From NCBI RefSeq assembly GCF_001610955.1, contig NZ_CP014335.1, forward strand, positions 261,001 through 325,000: a stretch of 64,000 nucleotides of DNA, read 5' to 3'. Under the pieces are notes generated by a model that was not told the DNA's origin, ran no database searches, and saw only the letters and a program-made list of their open reading frames with translations. Shown here in pieces: positions 37,916-46,027 of the stretch. The stretch's first letter is position 1, and each line of letters opens with the position of its first letter. Origin of the DNA: Geobacillus thermoleovorans (GTDB taxonomy: Bacteria > Bacillota > Bacilli > Bacillales > Anoxybacillaceae). A program made the translations under genes and the position numbers.

Positions 37916-38149
37916 GTCATAGTTCCCCTGAGATTATCGCTGTGGTATAATTTGGAAGTAACCGACATCGGCTACGACAAGGTCATAGTTCCCCTGAGAT
38001 TATCGCTGTGGTATAATTTTGAGATTCTACTGCGATGCGCAACTTTGGTCATAGTTCCCCTGAGATTATCGCTGTGGTATAATTGGACGTATGGCAAGAC
38101 CTGGACTTGCACGGTCATAGTTCCCCTGAGATTATCGCTGTGGTATAAC
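37916..38149 (+). CRISPR. Orphan type II-C array (GeoCas9-type repeat), 4 repeats, 3 spacers
   Basis: Repeats of 36 bp at 37916-37951, 37982-38017, 38048-38083 and 38114-38149, beginning GTCATAGTTCCCCTGAG and ending GCTGTGGTATAAT; spacers are exactly 30 bp each (period 66). The first three repeats are identical; the fourth ends AAC instead of AAT, exactly where the IS1634-type element begins. The repeat matches the tracrRNA anti-repeat at 50236-50271, and it is the known GeoCas9 repeat. Each repeat ends in TGGTATAAT, an extended -10 box, as in Neisseria type II-C arrays where every repeat carries a promoter. No cas gene is adjacent. Confidence 0.95.
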
Positions 38150-40036
38150 TCACATTTCGCACCCTAACAAGGTCAAAACAAAGGATTTTTTATTTAGTTT
38201 TTCAGAATAACTTTTTGACCAACACGACGAGCGATGGCTATCCTTTTTTTACCATCGCTGGTCGTTCCGTATGACGTTACACGTAAATGCTCTCATCCAG
38301 CCCCAACCCCTGCAGAATCCTTCGTTGTTCAGGGGTGAGGGAGCGATCCAGTGAGCGTTGGATGCGTCCATCCGGCAGCTCCAGGAGGACGACGTTCACA
38401 TATTGAAACAGCTGGAAAATCGCCTGCCCCGTCGGTCGGGTCAGCTTGCGGCCTCCGGCGCCCTTTAATGGGTGTTCGGGTGTGATGAACTGGCGCACCC
38501 GGCGCTGAAAGACGCGGTAAATGGCCAAGGCCAAGAGAAACAAATAGCCCAATACCGCAACTCGTTCTGGCTTTTTGACATAGATCTCATCCGTGAAAAA
38601 AGGGTCTTTCAAAAAAGCGAAGTTCATTTCCACCGAGATCTGCCCTTTATATAGCTTCAAGATCTCTTGGGCATCCATTTGTTGGCCCTTCCATTCCTCC
38701 GGAACGGTCGTGACGAGGACAAACCGGGACGCTTTCCGTCTTGCCTGTTCCCACGCGTTTTGGTCGAATTCGACGTCAAGGCGCAAGAGATACCGCGTCT
38801 CCATCTCGGGTTCCGCCCCTTTTTTCGGCCGTCCGCGCCGTTTTTTCGGGCGTACGATCTCTTCGACCGCGGCCTTGACCTGATGAAACCGTGGGCGAAG
38901 GGACGTCTTGAGGGACGCCAAGGCTTGTTCAGCGTCTTCCCGGCACGAGAAAGGGTGACGCTCCCAACGGGCTTGTTCCTCGCGAAGAAGCTCCGCTTCT
39001 TTGGTTCGTTCTTTTTCGAGCGTCTTTCCTTTTCGCTGGTCGAGCGCGCTCGATTCAACAACGATCAGCCGAACGGGGTGGCCTTCATACGTCGAGGCCG
39101 TTTCCCATACCCGGTACGTGGCGCCGTTTCTCTCCGCCAACGTAAAGGGATCGCTCCACGTCGTGTCCTCAGCATCCGCTTCGGCCAGCGCGGTTTTCAC
39201 GATCCGGAGCGACGAAGGGCCTCTGGTGATCAAAAAGGCGTTGGCCGCTTTGGTTTGCGCCAGGGTCTCTTTCGTCATCGCGGCAGAATCGGCCACGTAA
39301 ATCCATTCGTCTTCGATTTTGGCCTGCTTCAGCTGTTCATGGACACGAGACAGCACCTCGGGATTCCATGTTTTATCGGGCAGGTTGCCATCGTGCACAT
39401 CGTCGTAAAACGGGATGCCATCCTCGTTGCCGACCAGTCCGAAACCGATCTGTTTTTGCCAACGATGATGGCGGTTGTAGCCATGTGTGATTTGTAAGGC
39501 CTCTAACGAGGCCGATTCATACGCGCCGTAAACGGTCTTGTCCGTCGTATCGGCGTGGAAGGCTCGGAGGGAAAGGCCTTCTTTGCGATAAATATGAATC
39601 AAGCAAGTGCTGATGACGTTGTGAATGCCAGCCTCATACAGGCGATCGAGATGACGGGCCAACGCATCGTCGTTCAACCAGGAAGGATGGAGATCGGGAC
39701 GGATGAGTTTCTCACAATCGACCTCCTGAGCCCAATGTTCCAAGTGAACAAGGGCTTGCCGGCCGTCAAACACATTGTAGAGGATGGCCTGAACGGCATC
39801 GCTGACTCGCGTTTGGCACTGCGGATCGACGGGCACGAGATGGTCAATCAATTGAGGCAGACCCAGTTTCTTGAATAGAGCACTTATTATATTCAAATAA
39901 GAATTGCGATAGACCTTTTTGACTTGAACGTTCATAAGAGAAAAACTCCTTTACGTTCCTTGTGTGTCAAGGATTCATTCGACATCGGAACGAAAAAATC
40001 CTCCCGATTTTCGTCGAGAGGGTGCGAAATGTGAGT
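38148..40036 (-). mobile_element. IS1634-family insertion sequence
   Basis: Terminal inverted repeats ACTCACATTTCGCACCCT at 38148-38165 and AGGGTGCGAAATGTGAGT at 40019-40036, perfect over 18 bases. The first three left bases could equally belong to the neighbouring CRISPR repeat. One transposase gene inside, ending in a long hairpin (AGCGATGG...CCATCGCT, 38228-38258). No target duplication is visible at the two flanks, which suggests rearrangement since insertion. A deletion derivative lies at 56333-56682. Confidence 0.85.
38277..39935 (-). CDS. IS1634-type transposase
   Basis: 552 residues, full length for the family. N-terminal DUF4277-like region (NVQVKKVYRNSYLNIISALF, then VDPQCQTRVSDAVQAILYNVFDGR), DDE catalytic core with first Asp in FHADTTDKTVYG, second Asp in IYVADSAAMTKE near residue 215, and Glu in the SVEMNFAFLKDPFF segment near 445. 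A Lys/Arg-rich insert VRPKKRRGRPKKGAEP lies near 365. No frameshift, so probably active. Confidence 0.9.
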   Translation of the reverse strand: MNVQVKKVYRNSYLNIISALFKKLGLPQLIDHLVPVDPQCQTRVSDAVQAILYNVFDGRQALVHLEHWAQEVDCEKLIRPDLHPSWLNDDALARHLDRLYEAGIHNVISTCLIHIYRKEGLSLRAFHADTTDKTVYGAYESASLEALQITHGYNRHHRWQKQIGFGLVGNEDGIPFYDDVHDGNLPDKTWNPEVLSRVHEQLKQAKIEDEWIYVADSAAMTKETLAQTKAANAFLITRGPSSLRIVKTALAEADAEDTTWSDPFTLAERNGATYRVWETASTYEGHPVRLIVVESSALDQRKGKTLEKERTKEAELLREEQARWERHPFSCREDAEQALASLKTSLRPRFHQVKAAVEEIVRPKKRRGRPKKGAEPEMETRYLLRLDVEFDQNAWEQARRKASRFVLVTTVPEEWKGQQMDAQEILKLYKGQISVEMNFAFLKDPFFTDEIYVKKPERVAVLGYLFLLALAIYRVFQRRVRQFITPEHPLKGAGGRKLTRPTGQAIFQLFQYVNVVLLELPDGRIQRSLDRSLTPEQRRILQGLGLDESIYV

Positions 40037-40071
40037 AAAGAGCAAATAGTTGAGATGATAAGTGTAAATTA

Positions 40072-40194
40072 GCACATTATTTCAGAATCCCTTTTTCAAA
40101 TTATTTCGGACGGATTCGGAAATAATGTGCAAAATCTTTGCGAATTATTCCAGGTTTTGCAGATTATTTCCGAACATTTGCACATTATTTCGGA
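40072..40194. repeat. Left-end array of transposase-binding-like motifs
   Basis: Six variants of GCACATTATTTCGGA: 40072-40086, 40097-40110, 40115-40130 (inverted), 40140-40153, 40159-40173 and 40179-40194. Spacing is irregular (about 20 bp). The same motif recurs at the right end. Confidence 0.75.
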
Positions 40195-40258
40195 TGATTA
40201 ACTAGAATGAGGATGGATCGGGATGAAACATAACAGGGGCCGATCAGCCCCTGCTGTG

Positions 40259-41059
40259 TCAGTACCCCATTTCTTCGGCTGCCATACGCACAATGTCTTC
40301 GTCAATCATATGTTTTTTTAATTGAGCGCCGTATAACAGGCAAGTGGTGGCGAGGTTGTTGATGATCCGCGGCCACCCCTGCGACTGCAGGGCGATCGCT
40401 TCTAAGGCAGCTGGGGTAAAAATCGAGTGTTTCGCCCCCGCCTGTTTCAGGCGGTGTTCGATATATCCTACCACTTCTTCCTTATCAAGAGGCCCCATCT
40501 GGTATCGCATGATGATTCGTTGGTGAAGCGGACGGTGTTGATTCAAGCGTAGTTTTGCCTGTAAATGGGGCAGCCCCGCCAAAATCAAGACAAACGGATT
40601 TGTTGAGTCCATGTGAAAGTTGAACAGGATCGCGATATCCTGCAGAAAGGCATCCTTCGCTAAATGCATTTCATCGAGGATGAACACTGACGTTACCCGT
40701 TGTTCATGATACAAGCGCTCGATCCCTTGTTGGATTTGATAAAACAAGTCGACCTTGCGGTATTTCGGCTCTTCCCCGAGCCCGAAGGCAAGGCCGCGAT
40801 AAAAGTCCATCACGCTTCCCGTTGACAATGGAAAATAAACGACGTGATACAGTGACGGATTCAGGGATTCCTTAAACGCCCGAAGGGCGAATGTCTTGCC
40901 GGCCCCTGGTTCACCGATCAATAGCCCGATCCCTCTTGTTCGTTTCACGTAGTCCAAAGCGGCGAGGGCCTCTTGATACGAGGCCCCTTGATAAGCCTCT
41001 GGTGGATTCGTCTCCTTCGAAAACGGCTCTCGGGAAAGGGAATAAAACGTTTTATACAT
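40259..41059 (-). CDS. ExeA/TnsC-like AAA+ ATPase of the three-gene element
   Basis: 266 residues. N-terminal YKTFYSLSREPFSKETNP is the ExeA-type opening; Walker A LLIGEPGAGKTFALRAF near residue 50; Walker B SVFILDEMHLA near 140; sensor and lid region LILAGLPHLQAKLRLNQHR and GWPRIINNLA. Such ATPases act like TnsC/MuB/IstB in choosing the target and activating the transposase. The ATG overlaps the transposase stop by eight bases, indicating coupled translation. Confidence 0.85.
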   Translation of the reverse strand: MYKTFYSLSREPFSKETNPPEAYQGASYQEALAALDYVKRTRGIGLLIGEPGAGKTFALRAFKESLNPSLYHVVYFPLSTGSVMDFYRGLAFGLGEEPKYRKVDLFYQIQQGIERLYHEQRVTSVFILDEMHLAKDAFLQDIAILFNFHMDSTNPFVLILAGLPHLQAKLRLNQHRPLHQRIIMRYQMGPLDKEEVVGYIEHRLKQAGAKHSIFTPAALEAIALQSQGWPRIINNLATTCLLYGAQLKKHMIDEDIVRMAAEEMGY

Positions 41060-42299
41060 CGTTTTCGCCTCCCTCTACCGGAACCGCCGCAAACGGTGAC
41101 CGATGGCGTTTCACATAGGCATTGTCCTCGAAGCGAACAAGGACCGCTTCGGCGACCCGTTGACCGTCTTCGTACACATACACGCCTTGTTCATCATAAC
41201 GGAGTTCGATCGATTGTCCGATGAACCGGGGCGGAACTTCATACAGCTGCTTGTTCAACGTGACCGTACCATCGGCCTTCACTTTACGGTATTCGCGTTT
41301 CAAAAAGATCGAGTCGAGCCAATCCGAATCGTCGACGAACGACACCAAATGGACTTGCGATTGAAACACTTCATGTGGCGTCTTCCCGTTCAACGAGGCA
41401 TGCGGTTTTCGATGGTAATCTTCCTCCAACCACTTCCAAAATCGCTCGTTTAGCTCTTCGAGCGACTTCGGTGAATTCATTTCGAGCAACGGGTAAAACC
41501 GCGTCTGTACGGTGCGGAAAAATCGTTCGATTTTCCCTTTGCTTTGCGGATCGTACGGCTGGGTATGGATCAAGGTGATCCCTAACTCCGCGCAGGCGTA
41601 CTGCAAGGGTTCCGCCCGATAAATCTTGCCGTTATCCGAGTAAATTCGCTTCGGCTTTCCGTATCGAAGCAGCGCTTCCTTGGTTACGATCCGCAACCCG
41701 TCAAATTTCTCGGAAGAGAAAAACTGAGCGTACGGCACGACCCGCGAGCAGTCATCGATATAGGCAATCAAAAACGTTTTTTGCGTTTTGCCATTCACGC
41801 GAATCAACGGGCCATGGGACAAATCACCTTGCCAGAGCTCATTGACCTGATCGTACGCGAATCGTTTTCGTTCAGGAATCGGTAAAATTTCTTTCCCCAC
41901 GAGGTTGTATTTTTTTAAAAGTCGGTATATAGTGAAATAAGAGATGGATTGGATTTCCCCCTGCTCGATAAGGTGTTGGTAAAACACCGTCACGGGCATG
42001 TGGGGGTGTTTTTTTCTCAGGGCTAAAATGTGATCCTCTTCTTCAGGTGACAGCCTCCGGGAATGGCCACGGTCCGACCGTCGTTTCGGCTTCAGCGCCT
42101 CAAAGCCCCCTTTTTTGTACTGCGTGCACCAGTCGAGGATCGTTTTGGCGGCGATGCGTTTCTCTCCATGGTGGGGAACTTGATGGATCCGTTCCGCTAC
42201 TTCCTTCAAGTACGTTTTTGGATCGACTTGTCCATTCACCAATGGAGCGATCAATCCATACCGAAATAAAGCGATCTCCTGTCTCATCGACTCATTCAT
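41052..42299 (-). CDS. DDE (rve-core) transposase of the three-gene element
   Basis: 415 residues behind GAAGGAGGAG. N-terminal helix-turn-helix (ERIHQVPHHGEKRIAAKTIL, then DWCTQYKKGGFEALKPK) and a second HTH (MPVTVFYQHLIEQGEIQSIS); rve catalytic core with Asp in LWQGDLSHGP, Asp in RIYSDNGKIY and Glu in SKGKIERFFRTVQ, i.e. DDE complete; C-terminal beta-barrel-like region (GTVTLNKQLYEVPPRFIG). Resembles Mu/Tn552/TnsB-group integrases more than classical IS21 IstA. No frameshift. Confidence 0.87.
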   Translation of the reverse strand: MNESMRQEIALFRYGLIAPLVNGQVDPKTYLKEVAERIHQVPHHGEKRIAAKTILDWCTQYKKGGFEALKPKRRSDRGHSRRLSPEEEDHILALRKKHPHMPVTVFYQHLIEQGEIQSISYFTIYRLLKKYNLVGKEILPIPERKRFAYDQVNELWQGDLSHGPLIRVNGKTQKTFLIAYIDDCSRVVPYAQFFSSEKFDGLRIVTKEALLRYGKPKRIYSDNGKIYRAEPLQYACAELGITLIHTQPYDPQSKGKIERFFRTVQTRFYPLLEMNSPKSLEELNERFWKWLEEDYHRKPHASLNGKTPHEVFQSQVHLVSFVDDSDWLDSIFLKREYRKVKADGTVTLNKQLYEVPPRFIGQSIELRYDEQGVYVYEDGQRVAEAVLVRFEDNAYVKRHRSPFAAVPVEGGENDV

Positions 42300-42449
42300 T
42301 TCGATCTCCTCCTTCGTTCATCCCATTCTAGGACCTTATCGGTCCATCCTGTCTCTATCCTATCGGATCATTCCCCCGACCGTCGAGAGGAAAGGTTTGT
42401 GGAATCTATAAATGATTCCATATAAGGGTATAAGGGGATATAAGTAAAA

Positions 42450-43013
42450 TCAGGAACTGAATGTACGTGCAAAAAGATGCGTCGATCGGTGCTCCCATAT
42501 CTCTTGGATGACGAAAAAGAGGCCGATCTCCTCCATCGTCTGGATCCACCATAGGGCTCGTTCTCTCGCTTGGGCGATGGCAGGACCAATTTTTCTCCAG
42601 CGCTCCGCAAAAAACCAATGAAGGTGGTTCAAATTTCGGAATAAACGTCGGACATAAAATAAAACCCCTTCATCCGTAGGAAGGAGTGGAGCCTCCTCCA
42701 TCCCCCGTTTCGGAGTCAGGCCCAACCGTTCTTTCACCACTCTCCATATGGTGGGCAACGTATACTGAAAATAAGGGAGAAGAAATGAAGGCAACACGGC
42801 CACCGTCCTCCTGCACTCCGGGCAGCGATACCGAGCGATCCAAATGCGATAAGACTGATGCGACGTCACGGCATTTCGTTCGTAGTACCCATGGCGATAA
42901 AGAGGGCGTTTTGCCTGGCAATGAGGGCACCGCTTAAGAAGGGGAAAGTCGTTTTGTTTTCCCCGCTGGGCATATGTCTGGACATCGACCTGAAAGTCAT
43001 GAAACCGAATCAC
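42450..43013 (-). CDS. DUF6431-type zinc-ribbon protein of the three-gene element
   Basis: GTG at 43013 is chosen because AGAGGGGGGACGAGGA lies just upstream; 187 residues (VIRFHDFQVDVQTYAQRG...). Zinc-ribbon pair CPHC (about residue 26) and CPEC (about 62) with YRHGYYERNA between. The helical rest (PTIWRVVKERLGLTPKRG) has no known active site. The domain name is from memory; the protein is regularly found beside such transposase/ATPase pairs. Possible role in end or target recognition, comparable to TniQ/TnsD but unproven. Confidence 0.7.
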   Translation of the reverse strand: MIRFHDFQVDVQTYAQRGKQNDFPLLKRCPHCQAKRPLYRHGYYERNAVTSHQSYRIWIARYRCPECRRTVAVLPSFLLPYFQYTLPTIWRVVKERLGLTPKRGMEEAPLLPTDEGVLFYVRRLFRNLNHLHWFFAERWRKIGPAIAQARERALWWIQTMEEIGLFFVIQEIWEHRSTHLFARTFSS

Positions 43014-43050
43014 GTCCTCGTCCCCCCTCTGGAAATCACCCATGTCCCAT

Positions 43051-43155
43051 TCCGAAATAATTCACAAAAAATTTAGCACATTCTTTCGGAAAGGGGGAGA
43101 GGGATATTCCGAAGGAATGTGCAAAAAAGAGTCTTTTTTGTGCGGAAATAAAGTG
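43051..43155. repeat. Right-end array of transposase-binding-like motifs
   Basis: Four variants of the left-end motif: 43051-43064 (inverted), 43076-43090, 43107-43122 (inverted) and 43140-43155 (inverted). They lie between the DUF6431 gene start and the terminal inverted repeat. Confidence 0.75.
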
Positions 43156-43179
43156 ATAATTTACACTTAAATTGCTGGC

Positions 43180-44504
43180 TGTGCTTGATTTGCCCAAATA
43201 CCGGCTTGTTTTCGAGTCTTTGCCTTTTGAGCATGTCGCTTGAAACGGACATCCAGCACATGCTGTGCACCGATACGTCTGCTTGAAGGTGACGTAACCC
43301 TGTCGGTCATTTCCTTCCGTTCATATACAAAGACCAACTGTTCCCTCTTGGCTCAAATCCACTCATCCAGCCCCTTATCATACGTCATGTTCTTGACTCG
43401 GCCGATCTATTTCGCCCACGCCTTCGTCTGTTCCCAGTCCAATGTGTTGTACTTGATCAAAGCAACGATATTCTGTTTCTCGCAGTACGTGTAGTTCTCC
43501 TCACCCCCACAGGCGGAATCCTCAATGGCTCGTTTGGGCATGGGACACTCATAAGCCGTCAATAGCTCAAAATGCGGAATGAGACACCCGGCATCCCCGG
43601 GGTGTTTCTGGAAACTAAATCCAACGGCAAACTGGTTTTCTGTTCCCATTTGTACATTGTATCCCCACTTTAACTGGCCATTTTTCATATGGTCATCTTT
43701 CATTCGAATGAATGTCGTATCCGGATCGGTTTTCGAAAAACTGTTTCATTTGCCTAGCACGTCTTTGAATTCTTCATTTTTTTCTTGCGCGGAAGAATAT
43801 CCTGTTCCAATCGACGTTTGATTTTCTTTAACGTACGATTCTTTGGCTCTTTCTTTAAGCATTCCTCTCCTTGTTCGATTACGGATTCGGTCACCTCGGA
43901 CGTAATCGCCGAAACCTCCAGTTTTTCTTGGAAATCTCCTTCCTGTTCCGCTACTTCATCTTCTTTCGCCACCTGTTTAATCGAGGAGATGATTTGCCAG
44001 AATTTCTCGTCCAACTTCTGGTAGAAGATTTCGGTGGATTTGCCTCAAACGAAAGGAGTATTGATTGGTATTGGCTTCGATTTTTTTTTTTCCGTCTAAA
44101 AAGTAATCCTCCAGCTTTGACAAGCCCTTCTTGGTGCAGCAGATCGACAATGGACAAAACGTTTCGTAAATGACGTCCTTCATCCGTTCTGACCGAAATC
44201 GGTTAATCGTGCGGAAATCCGGGGTTTGATGGCCAGATAGCCACATAAAGTAAATGTTTTCTCTCAACTGCTTGTCGATTTGGCGAGAGGAATCAATCCA
44301 GTTGACATGTGCATACAGGATAACCTTCAATATCATTTTCGGATAATAGGCAGGGTGTTTTCCACCAAGATATAGGGAAACGAGCAGAGCTGGATCCATT
44401 TTTTTACGGCTAGATACACAATCTGGCAAAGATGATGTTCTGGAATGGACATTATCAAGATTCATTGGCAAAATGAGTTGATTTCGGTTATAATGAATGT
44501 ACAT
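43180..44504 (-). pseudogene. IS1182-family transposase, multiply frameshifted
   Basis: From ATG at 44504 the minus strand reads MYIHYNRNQLILPMNLDNVH, ...KMILKVILYAHVNWIDSSRQ..., the IS1182 N-terminus, until about 44030. A frame change follows into a coiled section (EEGDEF-type, EKFWQIISSIKQ, 44014-43754), then a further shift into KNGQLKWGYNVQMGTENQFA and ACGGEENYTYCEKQNIVALI (43703-43407), and finally debris to about 43180 with a Cys-rich C-terminal segment. At least three frame breaks make it inactive. A hairpin GAAAACCGTCC / GGAACGGTTTTC lies just upstream (44507-44571). Confidence 0.8.
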
Positions 44505-44728
44505 TAGAAAACCGTCCTTTCTTGGTAGGGTTGTGGTGACCTTATGATACCAAAAAAGGAACGGTTTTCTTCTTTTTTGCCAAAAAAATTCCCCAAAAGT
44601 GAACAATATACGAACGCTTTTGAGACATCCTTGTTTTTATATAGTTGAAAAAATTTCCGAAAACTAAAAGCTAAATTATAACTCTTTACGTCTAATAATT
44701 GATAAAGCAATTATTGGAGGTGTTTTCA

Positions 44729-45262
44729 ATTATAAGATTGATTAAAAGAGCCCAGAAAGGCGATAGAGAAGCATTTTTGAAAATATTTCAGCCGTATGAA
44801 GGAGAAATTTATAGAATTGCATTTATTTATCTAAAAAACAAAGATGATGCACTGGATGTAGTTCAAGAAACTGCATATCGAGCATTCAAATCGATAATCA
44901 GTCTTAGAGAACCAAAATACTTTAAAACTTGGTTAATTAGCATTGCAATAAGATGTGCTTTAGATATTATTCGCTCTCAAAAGAAAATTACGTTAATCGA
45001 AAATTACGATGTAGTCGAATCTCAGGTAAGTAAACAAGATATAGATGACAATATTCCAAATTCTGTTACAATAAAGGATTTGATTGAAAAATTATCATTA
45101 GATGAGAAGAATGTCATTATCTTAAGATTCTATAATAGTTGCACTATTCAAGAAGTTGCGGACATACTTAATATTCCTTTAGGAACAGCAAAAACAATTT
45201 TATATAGAGCGTTAAAAAAACTTCAAAAAGAATGGAAAGGAGATGATGTATGTGAGCAATAA
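44729..45262 (+). CDS. ECF-type sigma-70 family factor
   Basis: Sigma region 2 is visible in LIKRAQKGDREAFLKIFQPY and the -10-binding segment DALDVVQETAYRAFKSI, KTWLISIAIRCALDIIR. Region 4 helix-turn-helix follows: VIILRFYNSCTIQEVADIL then NIPLGTAKTILYRALKKL. About 177 residues. The ribosome site GGAGG (44716-44720) points to an ATT codon at 44729 as start; a TTG at 44699 is in frame but has no site. The gene is strikingly AT-rich beside its neighbours, indicating transfer. It overlaps the next gene, a probable anti-sigma. Confidence 0.8.
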   Translation: MIRLIKRAQKGDREAFLKIFQPYEGEIYRIAFIYLKNKDDALDVVQETAYRAFKSIISLREPKYFKTWLISIAIRCALDIIRSQKKITLIENYDVVESQVSKQDIDDNIPNSVTIKDLIEKLSLDEKNVIILRFYNSCTIQEVADILNIPLGTAKTILYRALKKLQKEWKGDDVCEQ

Positions 45263-45887
45263 AATTACACAGGAAATAAATAAGATTGAAGTCCCGAAGG
45301 AAGTTCACACTAGAAGTAAGTTGGGAATACAAAAAGCTAAATTAGAATTAAAAAAGCCAAAACGTAAATGGGTACTTGTTTTAGCGCCAGTGATGATTGC
45401 GTTTATATCAATTATATATTTTGTTCCTAATTATTTTACAAATACTCCACCAAAAAATCCTATAATTAAGTCTATAGATTTAAATTATGCTATTGATATT
45501 AGCAATCCTAGAGAGGTTGTAGGTTTTTCAGATAATGTTTTTGTAGGTAAAGTTGTAAAGCAAGTTGGAACAAGAAATAGGGATTATCCAGAAACACAAT
45601 TCGAAGTTGAGGTTCTTTATAATATTAAGGGTGAAGTAAACGGTACAATAAAAGTGAACCAAGTAGGTGGGTATGAAGGAGATTATTTGTTTTTAATGGA
45701 GGGTGATAAACTAATTGAGGAAGGACAAACTTACTTGTTCGCGACTAGATATTTAGCGGAAGAAAAGTGGCACACACTAATCCCTGTTGGTGGAGATATT
45801 CCAATTAATAGCGATGTGGAGAAGAAGGAGTTGATTGAAAAATATACAAAGGCTTATAAAGAAGAAATCCCATTTAAAGTTGATTAA
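45252..45887 (+). CDS. Probable anti-sigma / membrane-anchored partner of the ECF factor
   Basis: GTG at 45252 is chosen, about nine bases behind AAAGGAG; ATGs at 45243 and 45246 are too close to that site. 211 residues: N-terminal cytoplasmic segment of about 45 residues with SNKITQEINKIEVPKEVH, rich in Lys; one transmembrane helix (VLVLAPVMIAFISIIYFV, about 45-62); extracytoplasmic beta-rich domain (DNVFVGKVVKQVG, FEVEVLYNIKGEVNG). The layout and the overlap with a sigma gene suggest an anti-sigma factor; no zinc motif is seen. AT-rich like its partner. Confidence 0.65.
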   Translation: MSNKITQEINKIEVPKEVHTRSKLGIQKAKLELKKPKRKWVLVLAPVMIAFISIIYFVPNYFTNTPPKNPIIKSIDLNYAIDISNPREVVGFSDNVFVGKVVKQVGTRNRDYPETQFEVEVLYNIKGEVNGTIKVNQVGGYEGDYLFLMEGDKLIEEGQTYLFATRYLAEEKWHTLIPVGGDIPINSDVEKKELIEKYTKAYKEEIPFKVD

Positions 45888-45918
45888 AACCATTTCTTAA
45901 AAAGGTACTGCCACTAAG

Positions 45919-45943
45919 ATTTTCCCTACGCTAAGGGAAAAAT
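45919..45943 (+). terminator. Hairpin after the sigma cassette
   Basis: Stem ATTTTCCCT / AGGGAAAAAT with an ACGCTA loop, 32 bases past the stop. The A/T arms allow termination in either direction. The bases from 45944 to 46027 show nothing else. Confidence 0.6.
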
Positions 45944-46027
45944 CGTCTGTTTAATTCTATATAGCGCTTCAACAATCACTTAGCCTTTTTGACAATTGTT
46001 TTTAAAACCAAATACACTTAATCACGA

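Larger units (their letters stand above)
40059..43169 (-). mobile_element. Three-gene Tn7/Mu-like transposable element
   Basis: Bounded by a 13-bp inverted repeat TAAGTGTAAATTA (40059-40071) / TAATTTACACTTA (43157-43169). If the cut is at the usual 5'-TG, the element is 40063-43165. Inside are three minus-strand genes: a DUF6431 zinc-ribbon protein, an rve-type DDE transposase and an ExeA-like AAA ATPase, the last two overlapping. Several copies of a short motif GCACATTATTTCGGA lie at both ends in both orientations, like transposase-binding sites of Tn7 or Mu. Target duplication not identified. Confidence 0.75.

Noticed and set aside
37802..38167. 121-codon open frame across the CRISPR repeats
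   Set aside because: The translated product is just the type II-C repeat read three times (IVPLRLSLWYN repeated); it is an array, not a gene.
40037..40062. Target-site duplication between the IS1634-type element and the three-gene element
   Set aside because: The flanks of neither element show a direct repeat; candidate matches were 3 bases or fewer.
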